A DNA stretch of 64,000 bases from Costus lasius (Eukaryota; Streptophyta; Magnoliopsida; Zingiberales; Costaceae): NCBI GenBank assembly GCA_027563935.2, contig CM050453.2, forward strand, positions 11,488,001 to 11,552,000, read 5' to 3'. Of this stretch, positions 11,705-23,759 are shown piece after piece. Both the position numbers and the translations under genes were made by a program. Positions within the stretch are counted from its first letter, which is position 1, and each line of letters begins with the position of its first letter. The notes under the pieces are model-generated. The model was not told the origin of the DNA. It searched no databases and saw nothing but the letters and a program-made list of their open reading frames with translations.

Positions 11705-12600
11705 CCTGTGTCTGAGTAGAAGAAGAAGAAAGAAATTAATAGAGGATGAATCATTTAATGCTAGGGTTATAGCAAATGTGTTAAAAAGAGACCTTTTTTT
11801 CTAAAAAACATTCATAATTAGAGATGAGTTGTTAGGTTATACTTTTATATTGTATGTCCTAAGAGAAGAAAAACTATAAAGAAGAGAAGGAAATATAAAC
11901 GTTTCTTTGGAAGGATATATGAAAAGAAAGAAAGGATTAGTACTTTATCTTTTATTTTTGTGAAAGGAAATACGGAGGTGAGGAAAATTCGAGATGGTAA
12001 AAATTAATTTTTTTCTCTACTTTTATTGTCCGCCCAGATCGGGCGAAAATCTCGACAGAACAAAATCCACCCAAATCTAGCCGCTTGCCCACTGTCACTG
12101 TCGCCGTCCAGCCACTCATTCGCCGCCACTATCGTCGTTTAGCCACTCGCTCGCCGTCGCCATCCAGCAGCTCGACCACTGTCGCCATCGCCGTCCAGCC
12201 ACTCCCCCTGTCGCTGTCTAAGCTCTCATGCAATCGCCATCCCTTGTTATCAAACTCGCCCTCGTCGTCCAGCGTGCATCTAACCATCACCGTCCAGCCT
12301 ACCTCCAACCCTTGCCGTTCGGCCGGCCGTCCAACCCTTTCTCATCTTCCCCACGTGCTCACCACTCGCCCTTGCCTTCCAGCATGTAGTCGCCGTCCAA
12401 TCCGGTCGGCCGTCACCGTTCAACCCATCGTCGCCATCCCTCGCCGCCGTCACCATCCAACCTCCCACTCCCGCTAGCCACTGTTGCTTGGGAAGAAAAA
12501 TTTTTTGATCACGTGATTAATTTTTTTCTCACCCTCTATTTTTCTTCTGCCCTGAATTTTTCTTCCCTCTTCTTTTCTCCCCCTCCTAGAAAACATGGGG
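11705..12600. mobile_element. GC-rich low-complexity element with purine-rich and pyrimidine-rich borders
   Basis: The left part (about 11860-12000) is purine-rich (GAAGAGAAGGAAA-like) and the right part (about 12530-12590) is its rough pyrimidine-rich inverse (TTCTTCCCTCTTCTTTTCTCC). Between them, 12080-12480 is a degenerate CGCCGTCCAGCCACTCG-type repeat. The word CCGCCCAGATCGGGCG at 12031-12046 recurs as CCGCCCAAATCAGGCG at 48219-48234, linking this to the GC-rich block there. I infer a non-autonomous element family with GC-rich filler; ends are not defined. Confidence 0.4.
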
Positions 12601-14450
12601 TTTAAGATTCACGCTTCACTACTTCGTAGACAAGCTTATAACTAACATCTCAACTATATTTACAACGCGAAGCATCGTTCATTTTCAAAGACACTTTTGG
12701 TGAATGGAATCTTTCTTATGCACGTAAGTTAGTTAGATACGAGTACGAAAGGTCTCTAATCAAACGGTCAGTACTTAACACGCGATACGATACTATTAGA
12801 CATTATACCCAATGAATGAAGACAAACAACAAAATCAAAACATATCCCTTAATCTTTTGTACTTGATGTCCCTCCTCATTGAACCCTAATTAATGAAGAC
12901 TTTGTCCATCGTCCTTAGCAATTGAACAAACTGTTGCGACGTATACATCAACTTTTTCTCTAATACTATTAGTGCTGCTCCACAGTGTAGGTCAATTGAT
13001 TAAGATTGTTAATATATATTCTTAATTAGTTCAAAATTATTCTAATAATAATAATATAGTTTTTTCACCTAATCATTCGGTGTTACCCAATACTTTTTAT
13101 TATGATATAATATTCCCTGTCAGTATACTGAATCATCGATACATAAAAAAGTTCTTATTAATTTAATTAATTAAGCAGTAGTAAGTACAATAATTAGTGG
13201 GGAGCATCTTGATTGGATGAATGGGGCCGGGTCGCGGGGGCTTGTCGCGTCCGGACCGAAGAAATCAGGGTGAGATATGACGGTGTGGTGGTCCTCATGA
13301 ACTGCTTGAATTTTAAAAGGTGGCCGTAGCAATGACCACACTTGCATTGCGTGGGGCAAAGTACGCTGCGGTTAAAGCTTAATCCGCAGCCAGCGCGGCT
13401 CTATGTTGTTCCCGCACCGGCATGCATGCAGCCCCGCCGCCGCAACGAACTCATCACCACGATTTGTCGAGCCGCCGACACGGCCCCACCGGCGCGGGTG
13501 TGTGGGCCCACCTCTTACCCAACGCTAATAACTCTCATGATAACTTTTTAACGTTGGTCATATGCTATTATTGTATTATTATTATCTCAATCTATAATAA
13601 TAAACGATTTAAGAATAATTATATTATTTCGTAAATATTAAATAATTAGTTATATTAAGTAGACATAAGTAAATATAATAATAATAATAATTTTATTTAA
13701 ATATAAATATAAATATGATAAAATATATGTTAAAATTATTTTAAAATGATTAGTTTTTCGGCATGCTCGAATAGATAGATGACTTGCTCATCTTTGTGAT
13801 GGTACACGTGGAATTTCTTGATTATTTTTACTATGAAAATGTAAATAAAAATGGTTTCTTTTTTAAAATCCTAATAATTATAATTACATTTGCTAATATT
13901 CGAGATATGATTATACGTAGCATATTATTATGCATGTGCACACACCTGGCTTAACTTATCCCACCCGCAAAATTTTGTGCGGCCACGGGAGCTTCTCCAA
14001 AGTGTATACACGTAGCCTTGTAGGGCTGGGCATCGACGCAGGAATGATAACAGCCTTACCGATTGCGCATACGTTGATGCGAGAATGAGCATATGCCGTT
14101 ATATGCGTACGTGCATGTCTTTGACTTTTACGTTTTACCACGGGGTCAAGAGAGAGGCAACTTGAGCAGAGTAACCATGATTCGCACCCAAAGAGGCCGT
14201 CGTTCCGAGGATGATAACCAATAATTAATAGAAAAATTAATTATTAATTAGATTCTTGAGTTTTTCTAATTAAATAAACAATCAGAGACTAGCTAGAGAG
14301 CTCCTCTTCATCAACCCCTATCAATCGCTTTTTTTTAAAAAAAAAAAAATCAACCTACCCTAGCCATCTTTGTCATTCCAATTAGGGCTAATCAATCAAA
14401 GATCAACAGATTAACAATTGCCATCAATTAGTTAGCATTAATTTGTGACA
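12601..14450. other. AT-rich intergenic region
   Basis: No gene found. A GC-richer island at about 13200-13520 has no exon chain I can support. 13550-13760 is strongly AT-rich (ATAATAATA and AAATATAAATATA runs). The sequence around 14330-14350 contains a T8/A13 foldback. Confidence 0.4.
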
Positions 14451-15060
14451 CGATGACTCGTGAATGCACCACCCCCAAGCTAGAGCTAGTAGAATCCATG
14501 CACGCATTCAAATCCATCAATCAGCATCACCATCAAGATCATGGACATCGGCACACTAGCAAGCCATGCCATGCATGCATGCACATGCACCCACATATTA
14601 ATCCATTATTATACTACCCACGTCCGCCTGCATCTCATATTCTAGTAGATTTAATACCCCCGCGTCAATCCTTTTCGCGCGTAAAAAATAGCGGGTTTAC
14701 GCGCGAACGCCCCGGGGGGCGGGGGAATCGTCGCTGGAGGCGGACGTCTCAACGGCCGATATTACTACCCCCCGGCGCCCTGCTGCGCAGCTCAACCGCC
14801 GCCGCCGGTCCACGTCCTTCCTTTTTTTTTTTCGCTCTACAGTTCAGGTGGCCCCACCCTCTCGTGCGGCCACGTCAACGTGTCGGTAGAGCCCGACCGC
14901 CACTGTCCGCCGCCGCGCGCTCCCTTGCGCCACGTGGCTTGTTCGCGGTCCCCCCCGAAATCTATCTCGTAAGCGTGATGTAATATCTCCCGCTCTTTTT
15001 CTCTCTCTCTCCACACCCCCCCCCCCCCCCCCCCCCCAACTCTCTCGGCGATCGAAGTGG
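14451..15060. promoter_or_regulatory. GC-rich promoter-like island with E2F-like palindrome and a C22 tract
   Basis: A CpG-rich patch of about 300 bp (14660-14960) contains an inverted repeat TTCGCGCGTAAA / TTTACGCGCGAA (14674-14685 and 14696-14707; the left arm is extended by TT to TTTTCGCGC, an E2F-type core), a CCACGTGG-type G-box near 14931, then a CT-rich stretch and an uninterrupted run of 22 C (15016-15037). No coding exon downstream could be tied to it, so promoter function is inference. The long open frame across it lacks any recognisable domain. Confidence 0.35.
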
Positions 15061-16830
15061 GAGAGAATCTAAGGGAGATGCAATTGGTGTGATTAGATTC
15101 CCGTCCTCTGAAATATTGAACGCCATGAGCATGACAACACCTTTCATTAATGGAAGGTGACTGTTCCTTGCATTATCCTGAACTCCATCATTTCCCTAAG
15201 CTCCAAACGACACCAGCCTTAAAGAGGGCACCTTGATGACAAGAAAGGACAACTGCCACTTGATGAGGCTGCTTTAATCCTAATCCAGCTGTTAGTGGGC
15301 TTCGTACTCAAGTAATGACAACCACATCATGCCAACAGGAGTTTTAGTTAGCAGCATCAGGTCAATGATCTTCAAGTTACTCCCTTTTTCCCACATTAAT
15401 CAGCACAAGTTCATGCTCCGCAGCACTAGTACTGCTGCTTGCATTTCCCTTTCACCTCTAGTTTGTTTGGCAAAACATCTCTTTTTCCTCTTCTTCTTCC
15501 TCCTCCTGTAGCTATCTTTATTTACGATCTATTGCTTTGAAGAGAATTCATATGTAAAAAAAAAATGATCCGAGCTGCAGTAGTACTGGAGCAAAGGACC
15601 AGTTCTTTAGTTTTTCCCCTTTTCCAGAACTTTCTTTCTGTGAGTTTTCCCTTGAAGAATTGAAAGATGAGAAGGCAAAAGGAAGATTAACTTTCGATTC
15701 AAGAAAAGAACTTTCTGATGCCCAATGCATGCATTTAGCATGACCGTTGACTGCTGGAGGAAGACGATAAGATACGGAAAAAAAATTTAGGGGGACTAGC
15801 TTAGGGAGGGAGCCACTTCAAATCATTGGATCCGAAGAAAAAATAATAATAATAAATAGATTTTAATGCATATTGTGCAGGTGATCTAAGATGCAATTTA
15901 ATTTACGAAAGGAAAAATTATGTAAATTTAATTTTTTTAATTTTAATTAGTGGGAAGTGATGTGATTCTTCCATCAATAACGTTTACATCCTAACTAGGA
16001 CAATTATTGAAAAGGTGGACTGTTAGGGTTAACATAACACTGTTCACTAATTATTGCAATGAAAGGATTAGGCCAAAAGTTAAGTTGAAGTAGCTGATGT
16101 TTTAGTAAAATTAATTAACATAAATATAAAAATGTTTTTTTTTTAATTTAAGAACTCAATATAGATCAGTAAAGGTTGTAATTTGAAATATAGCAATGGG
16201 TTTTGTGGAAAAGGACAAGGCTAATGAAAATGAAGATAAAGCTTTGTTTGTGGCCTCTATTAGAAAATGATTTATATGAATCATACACTTCGAGGCATAT
16301 CACTTTTGATGTGTATAAATTTAAATGAATATTTAAAAAATGTTATTTGGATTTTTTTGGGGTCTTATTTTTAGTTATTTTAAAGAATTGGATGGTTGTG
16401 TAATTTAAATTATAGTTTTAACCTTCTCTTCTTAGCATATGGAGTACGAAATTGCATCAGTATTTTGGTCGTTAATTACTTTAAATTCAATTCCAATTTA
16501 GGAATGATTGGTGCAAATTGGAAATCTTTTCGATTCAATAATTTATGATCTTTTTTTGAGGGGTAAAACATGACAAATGGACGATCTTTGGAAGGGAAAA
16601 TAAAAAGTAGGAGGAAAGTCGATATAATTTGAACATTTTGAAATTTTACAAGGATCTGCTTATAATTTTTCACTCTAATTGGGCTGCTCCAGAGGCTTGT
16701 AGGGGATTCCCATGGACAAACTTTGTTTGACCATAAATGGGCCAGCAAATTTTCAGTTTCTCAAGAAGCCCACGCACAGAGAGTTCGAAAATTATAAAGC
16801 AAAATCCCCAAACGGAATCGAATCCCTCTC
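15061..16830. other. Intergenic, no recognised gene
   Basis: Mostly AT-rich DNA. Short open frames here have no family features. If the GC-rich island at 14.7-15.0 kb is a promoter, this stretch would hold its transcript, but I see no splice-consistent coding chain. Confidence 0.35.
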
Positions 16831-16844
16831 TACATTTGAATCCC

Positions 16845-17204
16845 GATGACCGCCATTTCTCCCCTCTGCTTCGCCCACAAGCCACCTGCCCCCGATGGCG
16901 GTCGCCTGAAGGGCGTCACCTGGAGGGTCCAATGAAAGATTTCAAACCCACCGGGATGCCGGCGGGGAGGCCGCGGCATGACGAATCTCGGCGATCTGCG
17001 CTGTGGTTGGCTGAGTGTATCACCGGCCAATGATGCAGGCGTTGTCCATGAGGCATGCCGGAGCGGATCTGAGGGTGCTGGTGACGGAGGCGATGAACCG
17101 GGATGGTGGCAACATTGCTAGCGTTGAGAGGGCGGTGACATCTGGGAGAAGGGTTCTGACAGTTTCTAGCAATCCGATCCTTTGGTGTCTTCATGGAGGT
17201 AGAT
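16845..17204 (+). other. GC-rich exon-like patch, unidentified (possible gene fragment)
   Basis: About 360 bp of GC-rich sequence in AT-rich surroundings, ending in a possible splice donor (CATGGAG then GTAGATTT at 17205). One plus frame reads AGADLRVLVTEAMNRDGGN with a protein-like composition around 17050-17150, but in-frame stops interrupt it upstream (for example TGA at 17032-17034). The 5' LTR of the copia element starts 220 bp downstream, so the patch may be a host gene disrupted by or bordering that insertion, or a degenerate retrocopy. I do not recognise a family. Confidence 0.3.
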
Positions 17205-17425
17205 TTCTTGGCGATACCTAATGTTTTTAAACAGTTTTCCTTTATCCAACATTGAGTTTTCCAAATTAATTGGTTGCATTCCTCAGTAGTATTGTTAGGA
17301 ACTACTAATTTTATATTCTCCCTCAAATATATCTAGATCTATGTCTTTTTGGGAATTGTGGACGGAACAATATTTGATTTGCATTTCATGGGGAGATTGG
17401 TATTATCAGATGATAACCACCATAT

Positions 17426-17592
17426 TGTTAAATAGTAATTTACAATTTGTTTAAGTTGTTGATTATTGACCATATCTGGGTTACATGACTTTGTAATAGC
17501 TAGGTTAATTTTTGTGTATGTTATTTTTGGTGATATAGTAGATTTTGAAAAACATAAGAATAGTGAGCTGTAGCTCTATTCCATCTCCCCCA
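17426..17592 (+). repeat. 5' LTR of copia element A
   Basis: Starts TGTTAAATAGTAATTT and ends CATCTCCCCCA. It matches 22576-22746 with scattered substitutions and a few small length changes, the largest in the (TG)n-like stretch, implying an old insertion. Confidence 0.8.
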
Positions 17593-17971
17593 ATTTATAA
17601 ACAAAATTTTGCTAAAATTTTTCTTCAAATCTCAGTGACGCTGTATCGTCGACGCTGCATCAATTTGGTGGTTGTTTAATTTACTACCAAGAGAAAAAGC
17701 TTTTGAAGAAAACGACAAAACAATGAATTGAAATTGAGAATTGAGAAGTGGAGCACTGGATTGGAAATTGGAGTTGTGGATAGAAGCTTGGAGTTGCTAC
17801 TATTTCCTCGTTCTTGTAGAAATCGCAATTGCGGGAAAGAAATCAAAAATTCCAATTGAGGAGAAATCAAAGGCTGAGAAAGAAAAGATAATCTAAAGAA
17901 AGGAAAAGTCTTACATTCAAGCTTTGTCGAAACTATTGCCGAGACTACAAATCCTCAAATTAATTGTAACT

Positions 17972-19669
17972 ATGACTTCATCTAACACATTTTTTTTTGC
18001 ATATTCTCCTAGTCAAGTACCAATTTTTTATGGTGAACATTATGATATATGGAATGCCCAAATGGAAATGATTTTTATTTCTCAAGATTTGTGGGATATT
18101 ATTGAGGATGGTTATGGAGAACAATTTGAAGCATCAAGTAGTTCTTCAAGGTTAAAAACAAATGAGAAAGAGTACAAAGAAAATGTGAAAAAGAATGCTA
18201 TGACATTGAGAATTATACAACAAGGTGTGAGTAAGTCTATTTATTCTCGCATCCTTGTTATAAAGAAAGCAAAAGATGCATAAGAAACATTGAAGAATGA
18301 GTTTCAAGGTTATGAAAAAGTGATCTCCTTCAAGTTGCAAAATTTATGGACGAATTTTAACAACATGAGAATAAGAGATGGTGAATGTGTTAAAGACTTC
18401 TTTTCAAAAGCTTCTGAAATTGTGAATCAAATTAGAAGTCTTGGTGAAGTAATTCTAGAAAAGAAAATTGTTGAGAAGATACTTCGAAACTTACCTCAAA
18501 AATTTGAGCATATTGTTGCAGTGATTGAAGAAACAAAAGACCTTTCAAAGCTTTCTATGTATGAACTTGTTGGTTCACTTGAAGTTCATGAGCAAAGGTT
18601 GGACAAATATTCTGATCAACCATTAGAGCAAGCCTTTCAAGCAAAGATGAGTTTTTCAAGAAAGAATGTGCAAAGAGGTGCTTTCTCCAAAGGAAGAAGA
18701 ACATTTACAAGAGGCCGTGCAAACCCAAATCAAGGCCAAGGTAGAGGTGGAGGAGGAAGAACTTTTCAACATCATGATGGAAGAAGGCAATTCCAACATA
18801 ATGAAGGAAGAAAAGACTTCCAACACCCACAAAACTCTAGTAACTCTAATTTATTTTGCACTATTTGCAAGAAGTCTAATCATCATACTAGATATTGTCA
18901 TTTTAGATGCACTATTTGCAAAGATTCTTATCATTCATATTGTGTTTGCCGGTATAAAGAGAAAAAGAGAAATGATGAAAAACAAGTTGCACATTTCTCA
19001 AAAGAAGAAGAAAATGAACAAGATCAAGACCAAAACCAACTCTTTTTATGTGTTGAAAATGATCATGCTCTTTATTTTGAAAAAGATCAACAAGAAAATT
19101 CAAAAACATGGTTATTAGATTCTGGATGTAGTAATCATATCACCGGTAACAAATATGCTTTCTCACAACTAGATGAAAGTTTTTCTTCAAGAGTTGAAAT
19201 TGGAGATAGCAAATATTTGGATATAAAAGGCAAAGGTGTCATTTCAATCCACACTCAAGAAAGTAAAGAAAAGTGCATTCATAATGTTCATTATTCTCTA
19301 AGTATTACTCAAAACCTTCTTAGTGTTGGTCAAATGTTACAAAGAGGTTATAAATTAGTCTTTGATGATGATCATTGTGAGATTTTTGATAAGAAGACAA
19401 AGCATACCATTGCTATTGTGAAGATGAGCATCAATAACTTATTTCTTATCAATTTAGAGACAATGCAAAGTTTTGCCTTGAAAAGTAAAATTGTTGATAA
19501 TTCTCAACTTTGGTATTTGCGTTATGGACACTTAAATTATAAAGGGTTGCAACTTCTTCAACAAAAGAAAATGGTTGTTGGATTACCACAAATACAAGGT
19601 TGTGATAAGCCTTGTGAAGGTTGTGTTTATGGAAAATTACGTCGGCTTCCATTTCCAAAGACATCTTGA
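17972..19669 (+). pseudogene. Copia A gag, protease and N-terminal integrase region (broken)
   Basis: The frame opens at the ATG 17972 with the usual copia gag layout. It is interrupted by a TAA at 18281-18283 and continues in frame to a TGA at 19667-19669. Two consecutive CCHC zinc knuckles of CX2CX4HX4C type are intact (18858-18899 and 18908-18949), an uncommon doublet. The aspartic protease signature LLDSGCSNH follows (about 19112-19138), then the GAG-pre-integrase region with its His/Cys ligands (RYGHLN ... CEGCVYGK). Gag would form the particle, protease would cleave the polyprotein. The two in-frame stops prevent a full product. Confidence 0.85.
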
Positions 19670-20655
19670 AGAGTTTTTAGTCCTCTTGAGCTTGTGCATG
19701 CAAATTTATGTGGTCCAACACAAACTCCATCATTCGGTAACAAACGGTATTTTATTCTTTTTGTAGATGATTACACTAGAATGATATGGCTTTATTTTCT
19801 TGAACAAAAATCAGATGCTTTTATAACTTTCTTACATTTTCAAGCTCTAGTTGAAAAGCAAAGTGGTTATTTAATTAAGACTCTCCGGACTGATCGTGGA
19901 GGAGAGTTCATTTATAAGAGGTTCCTAGATTATTGCAAGGAACATGGAATTCAAAGACAACTCACAGTGAGTTATTCCCCTCAACAAAATGGAGTTGCAG
20001 AAAGAAAAAACAGAACCGTTGTTGAAATGGCTAGAAGCATGTTGCAAGGAAAGAATCTTCCTAATTAATTTTGGGCTGAAGCAGTTCATGTAGCTGCTTA
20101 TATCTTGAATCGTTCTCCAACAAAAGCTATTGGCAACAAGACCTCATTTGAAGCTTGGCATAAAAGGAAACCTTTGGTTAATCAGCTCAAAGTGTTTGGA
20201 TGTATTGCTTATGCACTCACAACTTCTCAAGCAAGAGAGAAGTTTGACAAGAAAGGGGAGAAGTACATCTTCATTGGATATATGATGAATTCAAAGGCTA
20301 TAAACTTCTCAATCCAAACAACAATAAGTTGGTAATCTCACGTGATGTCATTTTTGATGAATTAGAAAAATGGAAATGGGAAAATGAAGAAGTGACCTTG
20401 CAACAAGAAAATCAACAAGAAAGTCATGAACAAGTAGCTGAAAATGCTGAAGTTTCTCATGATGCTCCTGATATTCAAGAACAATCACAAGAGGATGATG
20501 AAGATAATGAAATTCCTCCTCAAATGTATCGATCTTTAGCAGATATTTATGCTTCTTGCAATGTTGTTTTCTTAAGGCGTGAACCAGATAGCTATGAATG
20601 CAGAAATGGAGAGCATCAAGAAAAATTGCACTTGGGAATTGACAGGTCTTCCTAA
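19670..20655 (+). pseudogene. Copia A integrase core (broken)
   Basis: DDE integrase of copia type: first Asp in FVDDYTRMIW, second in TDRGGEF, Glu in NGVAERKNRT. In-frame stop TAA near 20066-20068 and a frame change near 20330 split the domain. After it comes the usual acidic linker before the reverse transcriptase (about 20380-20520). The catalytic triad itself is preserved. Confidence 0.8.
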
Positions 20656-21273
20656 GGGAAAAAAGCTATTTGCTTGAAATGGGTGTACAAGATCACATAT
20701 GATGAAGGTGAAAACATTCAAAAGTATAAAGCACGTTTAGTTGCTAAAAGCTATTCACAACAACTTGAGGTGAATTTCAATGAGACATATGCTCCTGTAG
20801 CAAGAATGGAAACAATTTGAACTATACTTGCCCTAGCAGCACAATTGGAAATGAAAGTATATCAACTTGATGTGAATCAGCCTTCTTGAATGGAGAATTG
20901 CAAGAGGAAGTCTATGTGAGGCAACCTAAAGGTTATTGTGTCAAAGGCAAGGAAGATAAAGTTTATAGGCTTCATAAAGCATTATATGGGCTCAAGCAAG
21001 CTCCACGAGCTTGGAACACGAAAATTGATTCTTATTTCTTAAGTTATGGTTTTCATAGAAGTCCAAATGAACCATCACTATATGTGAAGAAAAGTGAAAA
21101 AGGAGATTTTCTCTTTGTTTGTCTTTATGTAGATGACTTGATATGTGCAAGAACTAATGAAGCAATGGTTGAAGACTTCAAGAAAGCTATGATGAAAGAA
21201 TTTGAGATGACCGACTTGGGTCTTATGAAGTATTTCTTGGGTTGTCAAATCAAGCAATCAAAAGAAGGCATCT
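20656..21273 (+). pseudogene. Copia A reverse transcriptase, N-terminal and catalytic part (broken)
   Basis: Copia RT with WVYKITYDEG, KARLVAK, the ALYGLKQAPRAW motif and an intact YVDD catalytic box (21126-21137). Stops interrupt it at about 20817-20819 and 20886 upstream. The domain is cut at 21273 by the 497-bp insertion, with the continuation at 21776. Confidence 0.85.
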
Positions 21274-21770
21274 TGTAATATCCATGCTTTTAGTACTTAC
21301 AAATATATTTATTTTATGGGCTATGTAGTTCTTACTGAGTTCTTTAGCTCACTCTTGTGATGATATATTACAGGTTAGCTTTTTGGTTACTTTTCCAATG
21401 GAAGATTTTGATAAGCTGAGAGAAAACAAATCACTTGTATATGCCTTTTGGGTGTGTAGAGAAAGTTAGAACAATGTTGTAACATGATACAACAATGTGA
21501 ACTTGTGTCTTGAATGTATATATGAAGTTTGATGTTTGATTCTATCTTGTGAGTTAGCTGTATCAATGAGAATTATACTATTCATACTAGTAATGTGATG
21601 TTTTGTATGAATTTGATAAGTGATGCTGTTGCAACCCTAGAAGTATATAAATATAGTGTTGATGTTATTCTCAATTGTGAGTTTCTAAATTTATTTGATT
21701 TGACTTCTGAGACATTGAATTATATGATACAGGAAAACAAATATTACATGATTATTCTAGGGGTGCTACA
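21274..21770 (+). mobile_element. 497-bp TGTAATATCC-type insertion (solo-LTR-like) inside copia A
   Basis: Begins TGTAATATCCATGC and ends TAGGGGTGCTACA, flanked by a perfect 5-bp duplication CATCT (21269-21273 and 21771-21775). TG...CA ends and 5-bp duplication are LTR-retrotransposon hallmarks. The termini match the 2430-bp insertion at 27054-29483, but the core (about 21290-21640) matches that element in inverted orientation (its positions about 27880-28220). It is younger than copia A, which it interrupts. A nuclease or pol domain is absent. Confidence 0.8.
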
Positions 21771-21775
21771 CATCT

Positions 21776-22567
21776 TCTTATCTCAAGAAAGGTATATTGA
21801 AGACTTGTTACAAAAGTTTAATATGTCTAATTGCAAGCCTATTGGTACTCCAATGAATATGAATGCAAAATTGCAACAAATTGATCACAAAGAAGATGTT
21901 GATGCAAATGCTTATAGAAGCTTGGTTGGTTCTCTTATCTATCTTACAAACACAAGACCCAATATTGTTCAAGTTGTAAATGTTGTATCAAGGTTTATGA
22001 GCAATCCAAGTAAATTATATTTATCTGCAGCAAATAGGATCTTGAGATACTTGAAGTAACACAAAAAGAAGGTATAAGGTATGTGAAAGATTCTAAATGT
22101 GAATTATTTGGTTTCACTGATAGTGATTGGGCAGGAAGTAGTGATGATAGAAGAAGCACATCTGGTTATGTATTTTGTCTTAGCTCAAATGTGATATCTT
22201 GGAGATGAAAGAAACAACAAACTGTGGCATTATCATCAGCTGAAGCTGAATATATGGCTGCAACAGAAGCAACATGTGAAGCAAGTTGGCTTAGAAGAGT
22301 ATTTGTGGATTTACAATAAAATGTCACAAAGTCAACAATGATATTGTGTGATAACATGTCAACTATTGCCATGACAAAGAATCCGATTTTTCATGCTAGA
22401 AGCAAGCATATCGAGCTAAGACATCACTTCATTTGTGATCTTGTAAGCAAAGGTGAAATTCATTTGGAGCACATCAATATACATGAGAATATTGCTGATT
22501 TCATGACAAAAGCAATTGCAAAAGACAAATTCAACAAGTTCAAGCAACAACTCAACATTACAAATTA
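21776..22567 (+). pseudogene. Copia A C-terminal reverse transcriptase and RNase H (broken)
   Basis: After the insertion the RT thumb region resumes (ERYIEDLLQKF, YRSLVGSLIYLT, RPNI), followed by RNase H with SDWAGSSDDRRSTSGY and the SSAEAEYMAA box. Stops (for example near 22057 and 22206) and a frame shift split it. The last open piece ends at TAA 22566-22568, next to the polypurine tract. Confidence 0.8.
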
Positions 22568-22575
22568 AGAGGGGG

Positions 22576-22746
22576 TGTTAAATAGTAATTTGCAATTTGT
22601 TTAAGTTGTTGACTATTGACCATATGTGGGTCACGTGACTTTGTAATAGCTAGGTTAACTTTTTTGTGTGTGTGTTGTTTTTGGTGATACAACAGGTTTT
22701 GAAAAACATAGGAATAGTGAGTTGTAGCTCTATTCCATCTCCCCCA
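22576..22746 (+). repeat. 3' LTR of copia element A
   Basis: Direct repeat partner of 17426-17592, preceded by a G-rich polypurine tract. Confidence 0.8.
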
Positions 22747-23517
22747 ATTAATATTTTGTGATTTCTTAATGATTTTACTTTTATTGCGTTCATAATAGAT
22801 ATATTATATCTACGGCATGAACCTAGAATAACATGTTGCTTAATGTTATCACGAAAAGAACTTTGCATCTGGAAAAGCATTTGTGCCGCTAGGATATTGA
22901 CTTTTCATTTCTTTTCTTTGGTAACATAAATATATAATTATTTTATATTGCTTTCTCCGATGTTGTTAGACTGAATATTTATACTTCAACCGTATCTGAT
23001 TTGCACTCCCTGTAAAGCTTCACCCTATCTAGTTTGAGTAGTGAGCCCATGTCTTTGCAATTAAGAAAATTTTGAAGCAATCTTTTAGCTGTTACTCACT
23101 CATGTTATTATCACATAGCATTACTATTACATGTGAACTGTAGTTTGAAGGATGTTCATATTCGGTGATCCTAAATTTCTGATTTTAAAATGCACATCTT
23201 ATTGTTTTAGTTATCTTATAGTAGTGTTTGACAAAGGTTTCCGGTCATAAGGAATGTGTTGAAGATTTTGTGTGTTGTAAGCCTGTAATCTGGGAGTTGA
23301 CGTGTTTGAACGTCCAATAGAATCATTCTACTCTAGAACATATACATGCCTTCAACTGTTGTGATTCATTTATATAACCACAAGCAACAAAAGTTGTTGG
23401 TTTGGTTTCTAATGATTTAATCATATTTCTATGTGAAACATCATCATCATCATCCATATATGGTCTATAGCTTTGTTCGCTAGAATAACTTTCTCATCCA
23501 TATATGGTCTATAGCCT
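22747..23517. other. Spacer between the two copia elements
   Basis: AT-rich DNA without a gene. At 23457-23544 there is a 44-bp near-perfect tandem duplication that spans the junction between flank (TATATGGTCTATAGC) and the first 27 bp of the copia B LTR, so it arose after that insertion. Confidence 0.5.
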
Positions 23518-23746
23518 TGTTCGCTAGAATAACTTTCTCAAACTAAATCATATGCATTTGTGGAAGAAGATAGAGAAGAGATGAAAAATATGAACAGGCG
23601 GCTGCTCTGTTTCACGCCTTGCCTATTGCAGATTTTGCTATTCATTCCCTATTATCTATTACATCAATGCATTCAAATCCCTAATCTAACGTGGGCCCTG
23701 CTTTGGGCTAGCCCACTTAACATTAACTTGATCATTATATTTAACA
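23518..23746 (-). repeat. 3' LTR of copia element B
   Basis: 229 bp, partner of 30298-30530. A purine-rich AAGGAGTAG tract precedes it on the minus strand. Confidence 0.8.
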
Positions 23747-23759
23747 CTACTCCTTAATG

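Larger units (their letters stand above)
17426..22746 (+). mobile_element. Ty1/copia retrotransposon A (decayed, carries a nested insertion)
   Basis: Flanked by short direct LTRs (17426-17592 and 22576-22746, both starting TGTTAAATAG and ending CTCCCCCA). A polypurine tract AGAGGGGG (22568-22575) abuts the 3' LTR. The inside has gag, protease, integrase, reverse transcriptase and RNase H in copia order on the plus strand, broken by several stops and interrupted by a 497-bp insertion at 21274-21770. A clear primer-binding site is not visible after the 5' LTR, and the target duplication is uncertain (CATAT left; AATAT right if the LTR end is placed three bases later). It is non-functional as read. 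Confidence 0.85.

Noticed and set aside
12085..12477. 130-codon Pro/Ser/Arg-rich frame
   Set aside because: Product of a CGCCGTCCAGCCACTCG-type repeat.
14453..14983. 176-codon frame with His-rich start
   Set aside because: Low-complexity text from CATG repeats, CpG-rich promoter-like sequence and T runs; no domain.
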